Counted from the stretch's first letter, positions 36,400-46,085 are shown. The stretch is 64,000 bases of DNA from CAYQXJ01 sp964421565 (GCA_964421565.1 CAYQXJ010000017.1:1-64000); one strand, 5' to 3'. Notes: generated by a model not told the origin, from the sequence alone. Program-made: numbers and translations.

Positions 36400-36690
36400 C
36401 TCCTGCTCTGTTGATCGAAGCGGATCCGGTTGATGTTCACCGTGCGATTGCCGGACGGGCGCTGCGGGTCGGCATGGGCATGATAGACCATGAACAGCTC
36501 AACACCGTCCGGCGACGTGGTGATCGAGCTATGCCCCAGCCCGGAGGATGCCCTTCTCGGGGTCTGTCTGCGCCAGGGGATTGTTCTCGGTCTTCGTCCA
36601 CGGCCCCAGGGATGCGGCGCAGTGGCTGGCCGAGTAGGTCATGTAGTAGGTGCCGCCCTGCTTGAGCACGAACGCACCCTCGTTGCATCG
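36400..36690 (-). pseudogene. Remnant of a GH43-type glycosidase
   Basis: On the minus strand, CNEGAFVLKQGGTYYMTYSA and GPWTKTENNPLAQTD occur in one frame, and after a frameshift HSSITTSPDGVELFMVYHAH and VNINRIRFD. These are the typical strands of GH43-type five-bladed arabinan/xylan hydrolases; the Glu of NEGAFV is the usual catalytic position. The segment between TYSA and GPW is too short, so an internal deletion has also occurred. The N-terminal two thirds are missing. Confidence 0.7.
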
Positions 36691-36720
36691 CGTGCACATG
36701 CCTCGCTGTTGCCCTGGTGT

Positions 36721-38904
36721 TCAGATGCCTGCTTCGCCGCCGAACAGCGGTTCGGCCCAGTCCGCTCCCCATATGCGTTCGCGGCCGTACTGCACCCAGC
36801 CAGCTTCTAGGCGTATGCGGGGGAGCTCGAACTCGGGGAACCAGTGTATGCGTATTCGCTTGCCGCGCATGTAGCCGAGGAAGACGGCGTAGAAGCCGGA
36901 CGGCGAGTCGACTACTTTGCAGGGCGTGATGTCGCCGAAAGCCTCGTAGTTCTCCTCGGTCCGCAGGTAGCGGCGCAGCTCGCTCAGGTACTTGCCGTCT
37001 TCGGGATCCACCATGGACTCCAGGTCGACCTCCTCAGGCTCGTTCCAGGCCGGCAGGGCCTCGTCCGTGCCGCCGCAGGTCGAGTCGACCCAGACCGGTG
37101 ATGACCAGAGTAGTTCGCCGTCCGTCTGCTCTACGCGTACATAGTAATAGGTCTGCCCGCTCGGCGGGCAATCAACGAGCTTCTCGCGGAACCTGACACC
37201 GCAGCCAGGCCAACGCTGCAGCCGCCGGTCGCCCCGGACCAGGTCGATCTGCTCAACGGGGGCAGTGCCCTCGAACGCGATCTCGATCTCGACGTCTCTG
37301 CGGGCACGGATCTGCGATCCCATGGGCGTGCCGTTGGCATGCAGTCCGAGGAGGGCTCGGGCTCCGGTCGTGGCGTACGTTCTTCGGGCCCGGAAGGCTC
37401 TCCACAGGGCATCGCGGCTCAGCTCTTGGGCCAGGACGGCGAGCACAGGGCCACCGGCCCAGCCGGAGTCTCGCAATCGCAGCGTGCGTGCGAACCGCCC
37501 CCCGCCGCCGGTCGTCACCCGCCGCGGGTGGCCGGGGGTGGCGTGATGACAGTCCGAACCCCCGATCAACCCGACCTTGTAGCCCTTCTGCAGGTAGGCC
37601 TGAGCGAACCATTCGAACTGCCCGTGACCGCTCACCATCTCGCACAGGCTCTCGACGTCCGGATTGTGCCTGTGTGGTGTGGCAGGCGTGCCGCCAACGT
37701 GCGGGATGACCATCGCCTGCCCGTCGCTGAAGCGTTCGTAGACCTCCTCGATTCTCCAGGTGGGATCCGGCGCGGGCGCGTCGAGGTCGCGCCAGACCAG
37801 GTTGCGGTCTCCACCCTTGGGCTCGGTGTCTCGCCATTCGGCGCCCAGGAACGTCAGGTAGCGGCCCGGCTTGTTGTGCCGGGTAGCGGCCTCGCGGCCG
37901 AGTTCCCACCATTCGTGCACCGCGTCGGGAGCGTTGCGGAAGATATGCGAGCCCAACGCGCAGAAGTCGAGCCCTGTCGCCTCGCGCCCGTAGCGGTAGG
38001 CCTTCTCCGGGTGCGTGTCCTCGTTAAGCACGTTGATCTCGGCCCCGTCGAAACTGTGGCAGTGGAACTCGCCCCAGTAGATGTTGTGTTCGGTATCCGG
38101 CAGGCGGCGGGTTGGGTTCGAGGATGCTTCGATGCCGTTGCCCCTGTCATGGAGGAGGATTCGCTCACCGTTGCCGGCTCGCACCCGGACCGTTCCGAAG
38201 CTGCTAACGGCCATTACTTCAGCCGCGCCCGCCAGCTCAATCCCTCCGGGCGTGCTCATGGCGTTGCCGTTGATATCCAGTGGCAGGGCGACCGCCTCGA
38301 ACGGCTCGTGTGGCGCGGCCTGCGAGGGCGCGAAGACGTGGTAATGTCGCACGGGCGGGCAGGGCACCACTCGCACCCGGACCGTCCCCGCCTCGCGGAA
38401 AGCGCTGTCTCCCGGCAGCAGCACCCCGGCGCGGAGCCGAACGCATCCGTATGTCGTGCCGTTCACGTCACTGCCGGGTCCGCCCCGGCGCTGATCGCCC
38501 ATTCGCAGCACGAAGGCCCGTCCGCTCCTCAGGCCGTCCGGCAGCGTTACGATGGCGGGCACCTTGCTCTTGGGCCATGTCTCGGTCTCGAAGGGCAGGG
38601 CGTTTCCTTCGCCATCCTCTACGGTGACGTAGTCGCGCGCGTCGGGCCAGTAGTCCTGATGGCGCCACGCGAAGCGGAACTCGTTCTCCAACTTGCGGAA
38701 GCCGACCCTCGTGTGCGGAGGCAGATCGGCCCCGGGCGCGAAGGTGACGAGCCACGTCCCCCGGCGCCCGGCCTCGACGGTGATGCTTCGTGACGGGCCG
38801 CAGTCATCCGTACGGTTGGCCTCAAACCCGATCGTCACGTCGGCGGCGAAGGTCTCACCGTAGAAGTCGACCTGCAGCCTACGATATGGCGGAGGTCTGC
38901 GCAT
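36721..38904 (-). CDS. PHP-domain/DUF3604-type protein
   Basis: 727 residues. The central and C-terminal part shows a PHP-like metal site: NIYWGEFHCHSFDGAEINVL, LTFLGAEWRDTE and IGGSDCHHATPGHP. DUF3604 proteins are thought to be metallo-phosphoesterases or hydrolases and are common near sulfatases; their substrate is unknown. The N-terminal half is beta-rich without a signal peptide. The start is the ATG at 38904 with AAGAAGGAC upstream. It begins 13 bp after the GH2 gene ends, so the two form an operon. Confidence 0.7.
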   Translation of the reverse strand: MRRPPPYRRLQVDFYGETFAADVTIGFEANRTDDCGPSRSITVEAGRRGTWLVTFAPGADLPPHTRVGFRKLENEFRFAWRHQDYWPDARDYVTVEDGEGNALPFETETWPKSKVPAIVTLPDGLRSGRAFVLRMGDQRRGGPGSDVNGTTYGCVRLRAGVLLPGDSAFREAGTVRVRVVPCPPVRHYHVFAPSQAAPHEPFEAVALPLDINGNAMSTPGGIELAGAAEVMAVSSFGTVRVRAGNGERILLHDRGNGIEASSNPTRRLPDTEHNIYWGEFHCHSFDGAEINVLNEDTHPEKAYRYGREATGLDFCALGSHIFRNAPDAVHEWWELGREAATRHNKPGRYLTFLGAEWRDTEPKGGDRNLVWRDLDAPAPDPTWRIEEVYERFSDGQAMVIPHVGGTPATPHRHNPDVESLCEMVSGHGQFEWFAQAYLQKGYKVGLIGGSDCHHATPGHPRRVTTGGGGRFARTLRLRDSGWAGGPVLAVLAQELSRDALWRAFRARRTYATTGARALLGLHANGTPMGSQIRARRDVEIEIAFEGTAPVEQIDLVRGDRRLQRWPGCGVRFREKLVDCPPSGQTYYYVRVEQTDGELLWSSPVWVDSTCGGTDEALPAWNEPEEVDLESMVDPEDGKYLSELRRYLRTEENYEAFGDITPCKVVDSPSGFYAVFLGYMRGKRIRIHWFPEFELPRIRLEAGWVQYGRERIWGADWAEPLFGGEAGI

Positions 38905-38917
38905 GACTTGTCCTTCT

Positions 38918-41125
38918 TTAGCGGCCCTGCCGCTCCTGAACGGAATAGGCGAGCACGTAATCGGAGTCCATATCCTCTCGGTCGGCAACACGCAGGGCGA
39001 ACGTCATGCGGTCGCATTCCGCCCGGGGCAGTTCGGTGCGCACTGTAGGGCCGCGCAGGTTGCCCTGCGGCGGAGCTTCGGGGAAGTCCCACCGGCCGAG
39101 GACGTGCTCGCACTCACCCAGCCGCAGCACGGCACACAGGCTGCCTGCCGGCACGGCCAGCGGGGAGTCGTTCAGCAGCCAGAGCTCCGCCTCGAACACG
39201 TCACCTGCGCACCAGTCGTAGCGTGGGACGCGTGCGGAGGCAAGCGCCGGGCGACAGGCAAGTCGCACCTTCTGGAGCGCCGGTTTCGGCCGAACGGGCC
39301 AGTTGACCAGGCTGTTGCCGGCGGCGGTGGGCCAGGGCTCATTGAAGCACCAGTTCAGCGCCATCCCGCAGCGCGGCTTCTGTCGGCGCGCCTCCTCGTA
39401 CATCGCCCGAAAGCCCTCAGCCTGCATCAACTGCCCCGCCGCCGCCAGCTCTTCGATGCTCCCGAACGGTCCGTAGTAGTCGGCGATCGTGCTCGGCATC
39501 AGCCAGGATTCGTGTCCGACCCAGGCATCGTAGGCATGGTGCGCCACCCATGCTTCGGTTTCCCGCTGGGGAAAGAGCTCGTCCTCGGGTATGATTTCGC
39601 GGAGCACTTCGACCGATGACGGTCCGCAGCATCCGAACTCCGCGTAGGCCGTGCGTCCCTGGCCCTGGAACATCTGGAGGGCATCCCGGCCGTCCCAATG
39701 CCGAACCAGGTAGCCGCCATGCGCGGCGCCCATCACAGGCGTGGTCGGCAGGTAGGGGCGCCGGGGGTCCATGTCATAGCAGTTGCGGTTCAGCAGGCGC
39801 AGGCAGAGCGATTGATCGGTGAGTTTGTTCCACGCGTTGAACAGCTCATTGCCCCCGCACCAGAGAACGACACAGGGATGGCGGCGCAGTCGCCGGATAA
39901 TGGAGCGCGACTCGCGGTCGAGCAGGGCGAGGAACTCGGGCGTCGACTCGTGCCCCAGGCAAACGGGGAAATCCTGCCAGACCATCAGGCCCATCTCGTC
40001 GCACAGCTCGAAGAACGCCTCTTTGTTCACCGCCGCGCCGCCCCAGCAGCGAAGCATATTCATGTTCGCACCGACGGCCAGCTCCAACAGTTCACGGTAG
40101 CGTGCGCAGTCCAGCCGACCCGGAAAGATGTCCGGCCCCACCCAGTTGCTGCCTTTGCAGAAGACGTGGCGACCGTTGACCTCGAGGGTCATTGGCGGGT
40201 CCTCACGTCCCTTGGGGAAGGGGTCGGTGTTCCGCCAACCACCCTCGTAGACGACCAGCCGCACGGTGCGGAATCCGACGCGTTGGGTGAGTTCTTGGAC
40301 GACGGCTCCTCGCGCGTCCGTCAGCTCGACAGTGGAGGTGTAGAGGTGGGTGTCCCCCTGTCCTCGGGGCCACCACAGCTTCGGGTCCCGAACGACGTTG
40401 GCCAGCTCAAGGGACGCCGCGTCCGCGGGCACCTCCGCCTGAACGCATACTTCGCCGGAGGGCTCGCTCAGGCGCCACCGCAGGCTTCCCTCGCCCGGCT
40501 CAGAGAGTTCGACCTCGAGGCGAACCTCCGCCGCCGTAAGGTCCCTGCTCAGCTCGTAGCACACTTCAGCGCGTCGCACGTGGCAGGCCGGTCGCAGCTC
40601 GATGTAGGCGTCATCGCAGATGCCGAGGGGCACCAACCGGGGATGGAAGTCCCACCCGTAGCTGACCGGGGGCTTCAGAGACTGGCGGGCCTGCTGGCGC
40701 GTGCGGCCTTCGGTGTCCGGATACGCCTTCGGCGCCGGGAGGATGACGACCTGGATCGTATCCCCCCTTTTGGCACGGCCCGTCAAATCGATCTCCACCG
40801 GCGTGTACATGCCTTCCTGCTCGTGCAGTACCTCGCCGTTGAGCCACACCTGGAACGCGTAGTCCACGCCCCTGCAGACGAAGAACAGGCGTTCCCCCTG
40901 TTTGCGCGCAGCCACGTCCAGTTCCGCGCGGTAGGACCAGCACACGTCCTCCATCCAGTCGAAACGGCGGTAGTTCGTACCGCGCCAGTAGGGCTCCCAG
41001 CCGTTCGCGCGGGCCCAGTCGAGTTGTACGGCGCCCGGCACTTGGGCGGGCACCCAACGCTGCGGTTCCTCGCCCGGCTGCTCCATCCATCCGACCATCC
41101 AGTCCAGCATGTGTTCAGCTATCAA
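38918..41125 (-). CDS. Glycoside hydrolase family 2, beta-mannosidase-like
   Basis: 735 residues with the usual GH2 order: N-terminal jelly-roll domain (WVPAQVPGAVQLDW), immunoglobulin-like domain, then the TIM barrel. The acid/base Glu is Glu427 in VVLWCGGNELFN, and the nucleophile is probably Glu496 in TAYAEFG. NMLRCWGGA precedes them as in beta-mannosidases and exo-glucosaminidases. It probably cleaves terminal beta-mannose or a related sugar. It starts at a TTG with GAGGAAGAG upstream; an ATG five codons in is possible. No signal peptide. Followed by the PHP/DUF3604 gene. Confidence 0.82.
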   Translation of the reverse strand: MIAEHMLDWMVGWMEQPGEEPQRWVPAQVPGAVQLDWARANGWEPYWRGTNYRRFDWMEDVCWSYRAELDVAARKQGERLFFVCRGVDYAFQVWLNGEVLHEQEGMYTPVEIDLTGRAKRGDTIQVVILPAPKAYPDTEGRTRQQARQSLKPPVSYGWDFHPRLVPLGICDDAYIELRPACHVRRAEVCYELSRDLTAAEVRLEVELSEPGEGSLRWRLSEPSGEVCVQAEVPADAASLELANVVRDPKLWWPRGQGDTHLYTSTVELTDARGAVVQELTQRVGFRTVRLVVYEGGWRNTDPFPKGREDPPMTLEVNGRHVFCKGSNWVGPDIFPGRLDCARYRELLELAVGANMNMLRCWGGAAVNKEAFFELCDEMGLMVWQDFPVCLGHESTPEFLALLDRESRSIIRRLRRHPCVVLWCGGNELFNAWNKLTDQSLCLRLLNRNCYDMDPRRPYLPTTPVMGAAHGGYLVRHWDGRDALQMFQGQGRTAYAEFGCCGPSSVEVLREIIPEDELFPQRETEAWVAHHAYDAWVGHESWLMPSTIADYYGPFGSIEELAAAGQLMQAEGFRAMYEEARRQKPRCGMALNWCFNEPWPTAAGNSLVNWPVRPKPALQKVRLACRPALASARVPRYDWCAGDVFEAELWLLNDSPLAVPAGSLCAVLRLGECEHVLGRWDFPEAPPQGNLRGPTVRTELPRAECDRMTFALRVADREDMDSDYVLAYSVQERQGR

Positions 41126-41175
41126 GGCTCTTCCTCGTTGATAGGGGCGCCCTTGCGCGGCGATAGGCGCAGCGG

Positions 41176-41204
41176 ACGTTAGCCTATGAACGAAGGAGGG
41201 TCAA
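41176..41204 (-). promoter_or_regulatory. Candidate promoter of the GH2 operon
   Basis: Minus strand TTGACC (41204-41199), 17-bp spacer, TAACGT (41181-41176), 50 bp before the TTG start. The -35 box is good, the -10 box weak. Confidence 0.35.
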
Positions 41205-41223
41205 GGCGCCAGCCCCGCCGTCC

Positions 41224-41252
41224 TTGCCATCTTCGGCTCGCGTGATTACACT
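41224..41252 (+). promoter_or_regulatory. Sigma-70-type promoter of the dehydrogenase-cupin operon
   Basis: TTGCCA (41224-41229), 17-bp spacer, TACACT (41247-41252), 29 bp before the ATG at 41282. Confidence 0.6.
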
Positions 41253-41281
41253 CCAGCCGTCACCACAGAGAGGACCAGCCC

Positions 41282-42259
41282 ATGAGCAGCGTCAACGTGG
41301 CCTTCATCGGCGCCGGCCAGTTCGCCAAGGTATTCCATTACTCGACCCTCAGCATCATGGAAGACGTACGCATCGTTGCCATCGCTGATTTGAAGGAGGG
41401 CCTGCTCCAGGAAACCGCCGACCGCTACGGCGTGCCCGGCCGCTACACCGATTACCACGAGATGCTCGCGCGGGAGGATGCCGATATTGTCTACATAATC
41501 ATGCCGCCCATGGGGTTGAGACCGATCGTGCTCGACGTCATCGCCGCCGGCAAGCACGTCTTTACCGAGAAACCGTGCGGCATGAACAGTGCTGAGACCG
41601 CCGAGATGGCAAGCGCGGCCGGGGCCGCCGGGGTGAAAAGCTGCGTGGGATGCAACCGCCGCTACAGCCCCGTGGTGCGCAAGGCGAGGGAGGCCGTGCT
41701 TGAACGCGGCCCGATCAGCGAGGTGCTGGCCGAATTCCATAAGCGGATGGACGGCGAGATGTTCGGTATGAGTGTGTTGCACGCGGACGGCCTCCACGTC
41801 GTGGATCCCATGCGCGACATGCTCGGCGAGATGCAGAGCTTGCACTCGCATGCCGACCACTGGTACACACAGGAGGGCTGGGACCACAGCTATAACGCGT
41901 TCCACGCTCTGATGCGGTTCGAATCCGGAGCCACCGGAATCTTCACAGCCAACCGACAGTGCGGGGCGCGATACGAACGGTTCGAGGTGCACGGGCGGGG
42001 CATCAGCGCCTACGTGCGCGCGCCGGACTTCCTGGAGATCTTCCGCGACGGGCAGGGCACCCCTGAGATGGTTACGGGTGAGGCCCTGGCCGGGACGGAC
42101 GACGCCCTGCACACCTACGGCTACTACGGCGAGAACCGCCATTTCATCGATTGCATCAAGAACGACGAGGTGCCACTGACGAACTTCGCCGACAACGCGC
42201 GGACGATGCGCCTGTGCGACGCAATCGCCGCAGGCGAGCACGTAGAGCGCCTCGCATGA
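41282..42259 (+). CDS. Gfo/Idh/MocA-family oxidoreductase
   Basis: 325 residues. N-terminal NAD(P)-binding motif VAFIGAGQFAK; the GKHVFTEKPCGMN segment carries the conserved EKP Lys of the family; the C-terminal domain holds the RRYSP and H-W-Y region. These enzymes oxidise or reduce sugars, inositols and amino sugars; substrate unknown. The downstream cupin gene begins 15 bp after it, so they form an operon. Confidence 0.85.
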   Translation: MSSVNVAFIGAGQFAKVFHYSTLSIMEDVRIVAIADLKEGLLQETADRYGVPGRYTDYHEMLAREDADIVYIIMPPMGLRPIVLDVIAAGKHVFTEKPCGMNSAETAEMASAAGAAGVKSCVGCNRRYSPVVRKAREAVLERGPISEVLAEFHKRMDGEMFGMSVLHADGLHVVDPMRDMLGEMQSLHSHADHWYTQEGWDHSYNAFHALMRFESGATGIFTANRQCGARYERFEVHGRGISAYVRAPDFLEIFRDGQGTPEMVTGEALAGTDDALHTYGYYGENRHFIDCIKNDEVPLTNFADNARTMRLCDAIAAGEHVERLA

Positions 42260-42273
42260 CGGGGGAGGACAGA

Positions 42274-42630
42274 ATGGCAGCGGCAGATTACTGCGTGGCG
42301 GACTTCGGAGAAATGGACGGGGTGCCTTGCCCATGTGGCTTGAGCCGGCGTGCCTTCACCGACATCGAGGGCGGGGCTTGCTCGCTGCACCGTGTGACCA
42401 TCAGCGAAGACGCACAAACGCACTATCATAGGCGGCTTACGGAAGTCTACTACTTCCTGGAGGGCGCAGGCCACATGGAGCTTGACGGCGAGATGGTGCC
42501 CGTCCGCCCTGGCATGGCCGTCTACATACCGCCAGGCGTGCGCCACCGGGCCGTCGTGGGGGACGAATGGATGGTGGTCCTGAACTTCGTCACGCCGCCC
42601 TTCGATCCCCACGACGAGTGGGGCACGTGA
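42274..42630 (+). CDS. Small cupin-domain protein
   Basis: 118 residues, one cupin barrel. The metal motifs are THYHRRLTEVYYFLEG (two His and Glu) and, later, PPGVRHRAV (His). The fold suits sugar isomerases, dioxygenases or sensors. Being co-encoded with a Gfo/Idh/MocA dehydrogenase suggests the same sugar pathway. ATG 42274 has GGAGGAC upstream; an earlier ATG (42256) overlaps the stop of the dehydrogenase. Confidence 0.75.
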   Translation: MAAADYCVADFGEMDGVPCPCGLSRRAFTDIEGGACSLHRVTISEDAQTHYHRRLTEVYYFLEGAGHMELDGEMVPVRPGMAVYIPPGVRHRAVVGDEWMVVLNFVTPPFDPHDEWGT

Positions 42631-42675
42631 CGGGACGCCCTCGTCGGCAGCAGGCCGTTGCGCGCCTGTGGGTCC

Positions 42676-43830
42676 CTACGGGGTTACGTCCGGCATTGGT
42701 GAGAGCTTGACTCCCTGCGGCGCGCGGGCACGGGTGAGCAGTGCTTCCATCAGGCCGCGATTGCTGGCGGGCTTCGTCGTGCACGCGACGATCTTCTCGT
42801 GTTCGAGCCGATTCACACGCTCGTTCATCGCCTTCAAGGCGTCCATGCAGTTAATGAGAGCCCGGTCGACGGGCATGCGCTCGGGGTTGATGTCGATGCC
42901 GAAGTAGCCGCGGTAGCCGTGCATCTTCAGGACGTAGAGCGCTGCTTCGGCCTGCTCCGGGCTGATGACGCCGACATTCATGTCCTGATCATAGTTGCCG
43001 AGCGGCTGGCTGTTCCAATGCGTATGGAACAGGCGCCCGTACTCCATTACCAGACTGAAGGCATAGGCCAGGTCCTCGTAACCCATCAGTACGTGGCCGA
43101 CCTCGGGGTTCATGCCGACCATGGCATGGCCCCCCTCCAGGACCTTACGGTTCTGCGGGTTCTTCAGCAGGGCCTCCACCTTGGCGCCGAGCAGAAGCCC
43201 CTCCGGGGTGGTGCCATACAGAATGTGGCCACGTGGCTCGTAGGGCTTTGGTTCCTCGGCGACCCGCACGCCGGGCACAGCGTCCATGGCTTCCGCGAGT
43301 CCCTTGGCGAAACGGTCGCGGGCGGCGATGAAATCGATCCCGAAGGGGTTCTCGTACCCGTCGATGCCCGGCCAGACGATGGCGAAGTCGGTGTCGATCT
43401 GCTTGTTCAGCTCGAGCGCCGTCTTCGTCCGCTCGATGGCCTTGCGGCGCACGCCGTCGTCCGGGTTGCTCAGTGCCCCCCACTCGAAGGTGTCTTCGAA
43501 GAACAGGTTCGGTATGACGGTGATCAGCCGGATGCCCGTCTGCTCGCCGAACTCCACGTAGCGGTCGATGTTCTCCTCGTTGACCTCGTTGGGGTAATGT
43601 GCTTCCAGGCCGCGCAGGCCGTGTTCGGCGAGTGGTTCGGCGATCTCGAAGATGCGTTCGAGCCATTCGCCCTCCGATGGCGCCTCGGCGTATCGGTCGT
43701 GAAAGCGTCCGCCACCAGGGAAGAAGAACCACACTCCGGCGCTGAACTTCAGCTCCAGTTCGAAGGAGTTCAGGTGTTCGATCAACTCATCCGGCGTCCT
43801 GCGCTGCGCCTGCTGACGAGTGTCGTGCAT
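42676..43830 (-). CDS. Xylose-isomerase-like TIM-barrel protein
   Basis: 384 residues. The AP-endonuclease-2/xylose isomerase TIM barrel is indicated by LKFSAGVWFFFPGGGRFHDRY, LRGLEAHYPNEV, a glutamate in VRVAEEPKPYEPRG, HAMVGMNPEVGHV, THWNSQP and GYFGIDINP. The acidic and His residues in these are the likely metal ligands. It probably isomerises a free sugar such as rhamnose or a related deoxy sugar; this is not certain. The start has GGGAGGTAG upstream. It belongs to a leftward unit; a promoter-like TTGCTC-16-TACCAT (43955-43928) precedes it. Confidence 0.75.
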   Translation of the reverse strand: MHDTRQQAQRRTPDELIEHLNSFELELKFSAGVWFFFPGGGRFHDRYAEAPSEGEWLERIFEIAEPLAEHGLRGLEAHYPNEVNEENIDRYVEFGEQTGIRLITVIPNLFFEDTFEWGALSNPDDGVRRKAIERTKTALELNKQIDTDFAIVWPGIDGYENPFGIDFIAARDRFAKGLAEAMDAVPGVRVAEEPKPYEPRGHILYGTTPEGLLLGAKVEALLKNPQNRKVLEGGHAMVGMNPEVGHVLMGYEDLAYAFSLVMEYGRLFHTHWNSQPLGNYDQDMNVGVISPEQAEAALYVLKMHGYRGYFGIDINPERMPVDRALINCMDALKAMNERVNRLEHEKIVACTTKPASNRGLMEALLTRARAPQGVKLSPMPDVTP

Positions 43831-43927
43831 GGCTACCTCCCGTGTCGTTGTGAGTTCAGAGCTCAGGTTTCCTCCCGCATTTCGTCGGCGCAGTCGGCGC
43901 CTTCGCCAGCAGCGGCGACGACACTTA

Positions 43928-43955
43928 ATGGTAGTCGAGGCGATGCCCAGAGCAA
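43928..43955 (-). promoter_or_regulatory. Candidate promoter of the isomerase gene, in an otherwise empty gap
   Basis: Minus strand TTGCTC (43955-43950), 16-bp spacer, TACCAT (43933-43928), about 100 bp before the ATG at 43830. The surrounding 300-bp gap (43831-44130) holds nothing else I can recognise. Confidence 0.35.
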
Positions 43956-44130
43956 GCGAATTCCGCCCAAACGAATCCGCCAAGGTAGACGGCCGGCCTG
44001 TCGCAGCCGTCGGACAGGGGGCCGCCGAGGCACGTGACGCAGACGTTGACATGGTGTGCGCATGAGCAGAATCGGTCCGCCAGGCGTTCACATAGCGATG
44101 CTCGCCCCAAGTCGCCGCCCGGCCCGTCGG

Positions 44131-46056
44131 TCAGATGCCTGTCACGGTGCCCCTGGTCAGCAAGGAGAGAACACCGCTGAAGCCGCTAAGGGTGTAATGC
44201 GTGAGTATGAGCGCGATGAAGAAATCGCGGGCCTGCCGCAGCACCTGTCCGCCCGCCAGCTTCATGACGCCGACCTTGCACGTCCAGCCGATGAGGAAGG
44301 GCAACCAGAGCCGCTGCGCATGGAAGCCCATGCACGCCAGAAACCCGATAGGATGGATTGGCCACCAGTAGAATCGTGCGCGCAAGGCCATTACAACGGA
44401 CATGACCACGGCGCCCAGAACGGTGGCGGACGGCACCACGCTTACGGATTGTCGCGGCTGGACAATCATGTTGTGTGCCTGCCAGAAGCTGCCGGCGGGG
44501 ATGACCGTCTGGAGCGTGTCATGGAAGTTCGCCGCCCCCATGCCGTATGCTTGGCGCAGAAGTTGGTGCGTCATCGCCACCAGCGCAACCAGCACCGCCG
44601 CGGCCAACGCTGGGAAGAGCCAACGTATGCGCCGCCTGCGGAACACAGAGGCGATGCGGAAGACGTTCATCGTCTGCGGCGCCAGCATGGTTGTGCGAAT
44701 GCTGAGAAAGATGGAGCCTTGCATCGACGCAATGACGGCCCCGGCCGGGCTGAACGCCGTGCCGCCGCTTAGGCTGTGAATGACGCGGGAGAGGCCCCAT
44801 GACTTGGTGGCAACGTAGAGGCCGCCCTGCGCCACGATGCGCGCGTACACCAGGAATGCCATGAAGATGAGCGCAAGCATCGCCACGGCGGTCAGCGGGC
44901 GCATGCCGTGCCAGATGTACCAGGCCATGCACAGAGCCATGCACACCCAGAAACCCCAGAAAGCGGTTGAGTAGCCTATCGGTTCGGCGCTGTCGTCGGC
45001 CTGGCCGCGCCCGAATGCCCTGGTGACCACCGCCCACAAGTGCCTGCGGGCCGCCACCGCCATCCCGACGGTGAAGGCCGCGTAGGCGCCGAACTGCTGC
45101 CAGCGCAGAAACTCTCCGTTCGGCCTCGCCAGCTCCGCGATGGCGAACTTCCGCCCCATTAGGACCTCGACCCGCGCGAAGAAAAAGAACAGCCAGACGC
45201 TCAGACTCACGTCAGCGGGTACGAGAAAGGCGAAGCCGATGGCCGGCAGGTCGAGGCCCAGGTTGACGAGGCCGATCCCTTCCAGTGGCGTGCCCTGCAG
45301 GGCATCGGCGAAGGGAATCGTCACCGGGATGGCCGTTCCACCCCAGAACTTGGGCAGGCCCAGCAGAAGCCTCCACGAGGTGGTGAAGATGAGCCCGAGC
45401 AGGAAGCCCTTGCTGTGGAAGATCGACGGGAGCCAGCCTTCGCCCGCGCCCCGGGTGAACTCCAGCGGCACCCGGGCCAGCGGGAACATCAGGCGTTCAA
45501 CCTCCACCCACTGCCTGCGCAGCATGCCGCAGACGAAGAAGACGGCGAAGTACATGGGGATCAGGAACGTTGCCCAGTGCGCCAGGGGCTTTGCCCAGTA
45601 GGCCCACGGAATGCGGCCGGATTCGCCGGCGCCCTCGAAGTACTGCTTCGCCGCCGTGGACAGGGGGTCGCGGCTGAGCACGAGCCCCTCCGGCGCGACC
45701 GCCAGCGCCCCGCCCTCCTGCTCCCAGGGTATCTCGGTCCGCCGGGCAAGGTACGGCGGACCGGCCAGCATCTGGCCGAAGTAGCGCCCGATCCCCTCGC
45801 ATGGCACGGCCGCCGCTACAAACATCATGCTGAAGATCAGCAGCAGTTCCGCCCGCCGGAACGCCCTCAACCCCGGCAGTATCTTCAGAAGCACATTCCC
45901 ACCGAGCGTCAGCACGACGAGCACGAAGACCGGTCCGGAGGGAAACGACGAGTAGCTGAACCACGCGCCGTAGGGGGCGATGAACGACGAGAGCGGCTCC
46001 ACCCAGCCGAGCAGAGCGGCGAGAAGCAGCCCGATGATGAATGCGCGCCAGGTCAC
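44131..46056 (-). CDS. DUF6785/DUF6784-type polytopic membrane protein (paralogue 3)
   Basis: 641 residues with the same family motifs as the copies at 24182 and 34399: MTWRAF start, RRQWVEVERLMFPLARVPL, GFAFLVPADVSLSVW, RWQQFGAYAAF and LRARFYWWPIHPIGFL. GTG start. A sigma-70-type promoter precedes it. It is followed on the same strand by the isomerase gene 301 bp away. As for the others, transport of a sugar or peptide is only inferred. Confidence 0.75.
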   Translation of the reverse strand: MTWRAFIIGLLLAALLGWVEPLSSFIAPYGAWFSYSSFPSGPVFVLVVLTLGGNVLLKILPGLRAFRRAELLLIFSMMFVAAAVPCEGIGRYFGQMLAGPPYLARRTEIPWEQEGGALAVAPEGLVLSRDPLSTAAKQYFEGAGESGRIPWAYWAKPLAHWATFLIPMYFAVFFVCGMLRRQWVEVERLMFPLARVPLEFTRGAGEGWLPSIFHSKGFLLGLIFTTSWRLLLGLPKFWGGTAIPVTIPFADALQGTPLEGIGLVNLGLDLPAIGFAFLVPADVSLSVWLFFFFARVEVLMGRKFAIAELARPNGEFLRWQQFGAYAAFTVGMAVAARRHLWAVVTRAFGRGQADDSAEPIGYSTAFWGFWVCMALCMAWYIWHGMRPLTAVAMLALIFMAFLVYARIVAQGGLYVATKSWGLSRVIHSLSGGTAFSPAGAVIASMQGSIFLSIRTTMLAPQTMNVFRIASVFRRRRIRWLFPALAAAVLVALVAMTHQLLRQAYGMGAANFHDTLQTVIPAGSFWQAHNMIVQPRQSVSVVPSATVLGAVVMSVVMALRARFYWWPIHPIGFLACMGFHAQRLWLPFLIGWTCKVGVMKLAGGQVLRQARDFFIALILTHYTLSGFSGVLSLLTRGTVTGI

Positions 46057-46085
46057 GGGGTTTGCTCACACGAAGCGAGTGGGCG

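Noticed and set aside
39698..41182. 494-residue plus-strand frame opposite the GH2 gene
   Set aside because: The GH2 motifs on the minus strand are decisive.
41915..41945. GGTTCGAATCC-like sequence suggesting a tRNA T-loop
   Set aside because: It encodes RFESG within a dehydrogenase; no cloverleaf around it.
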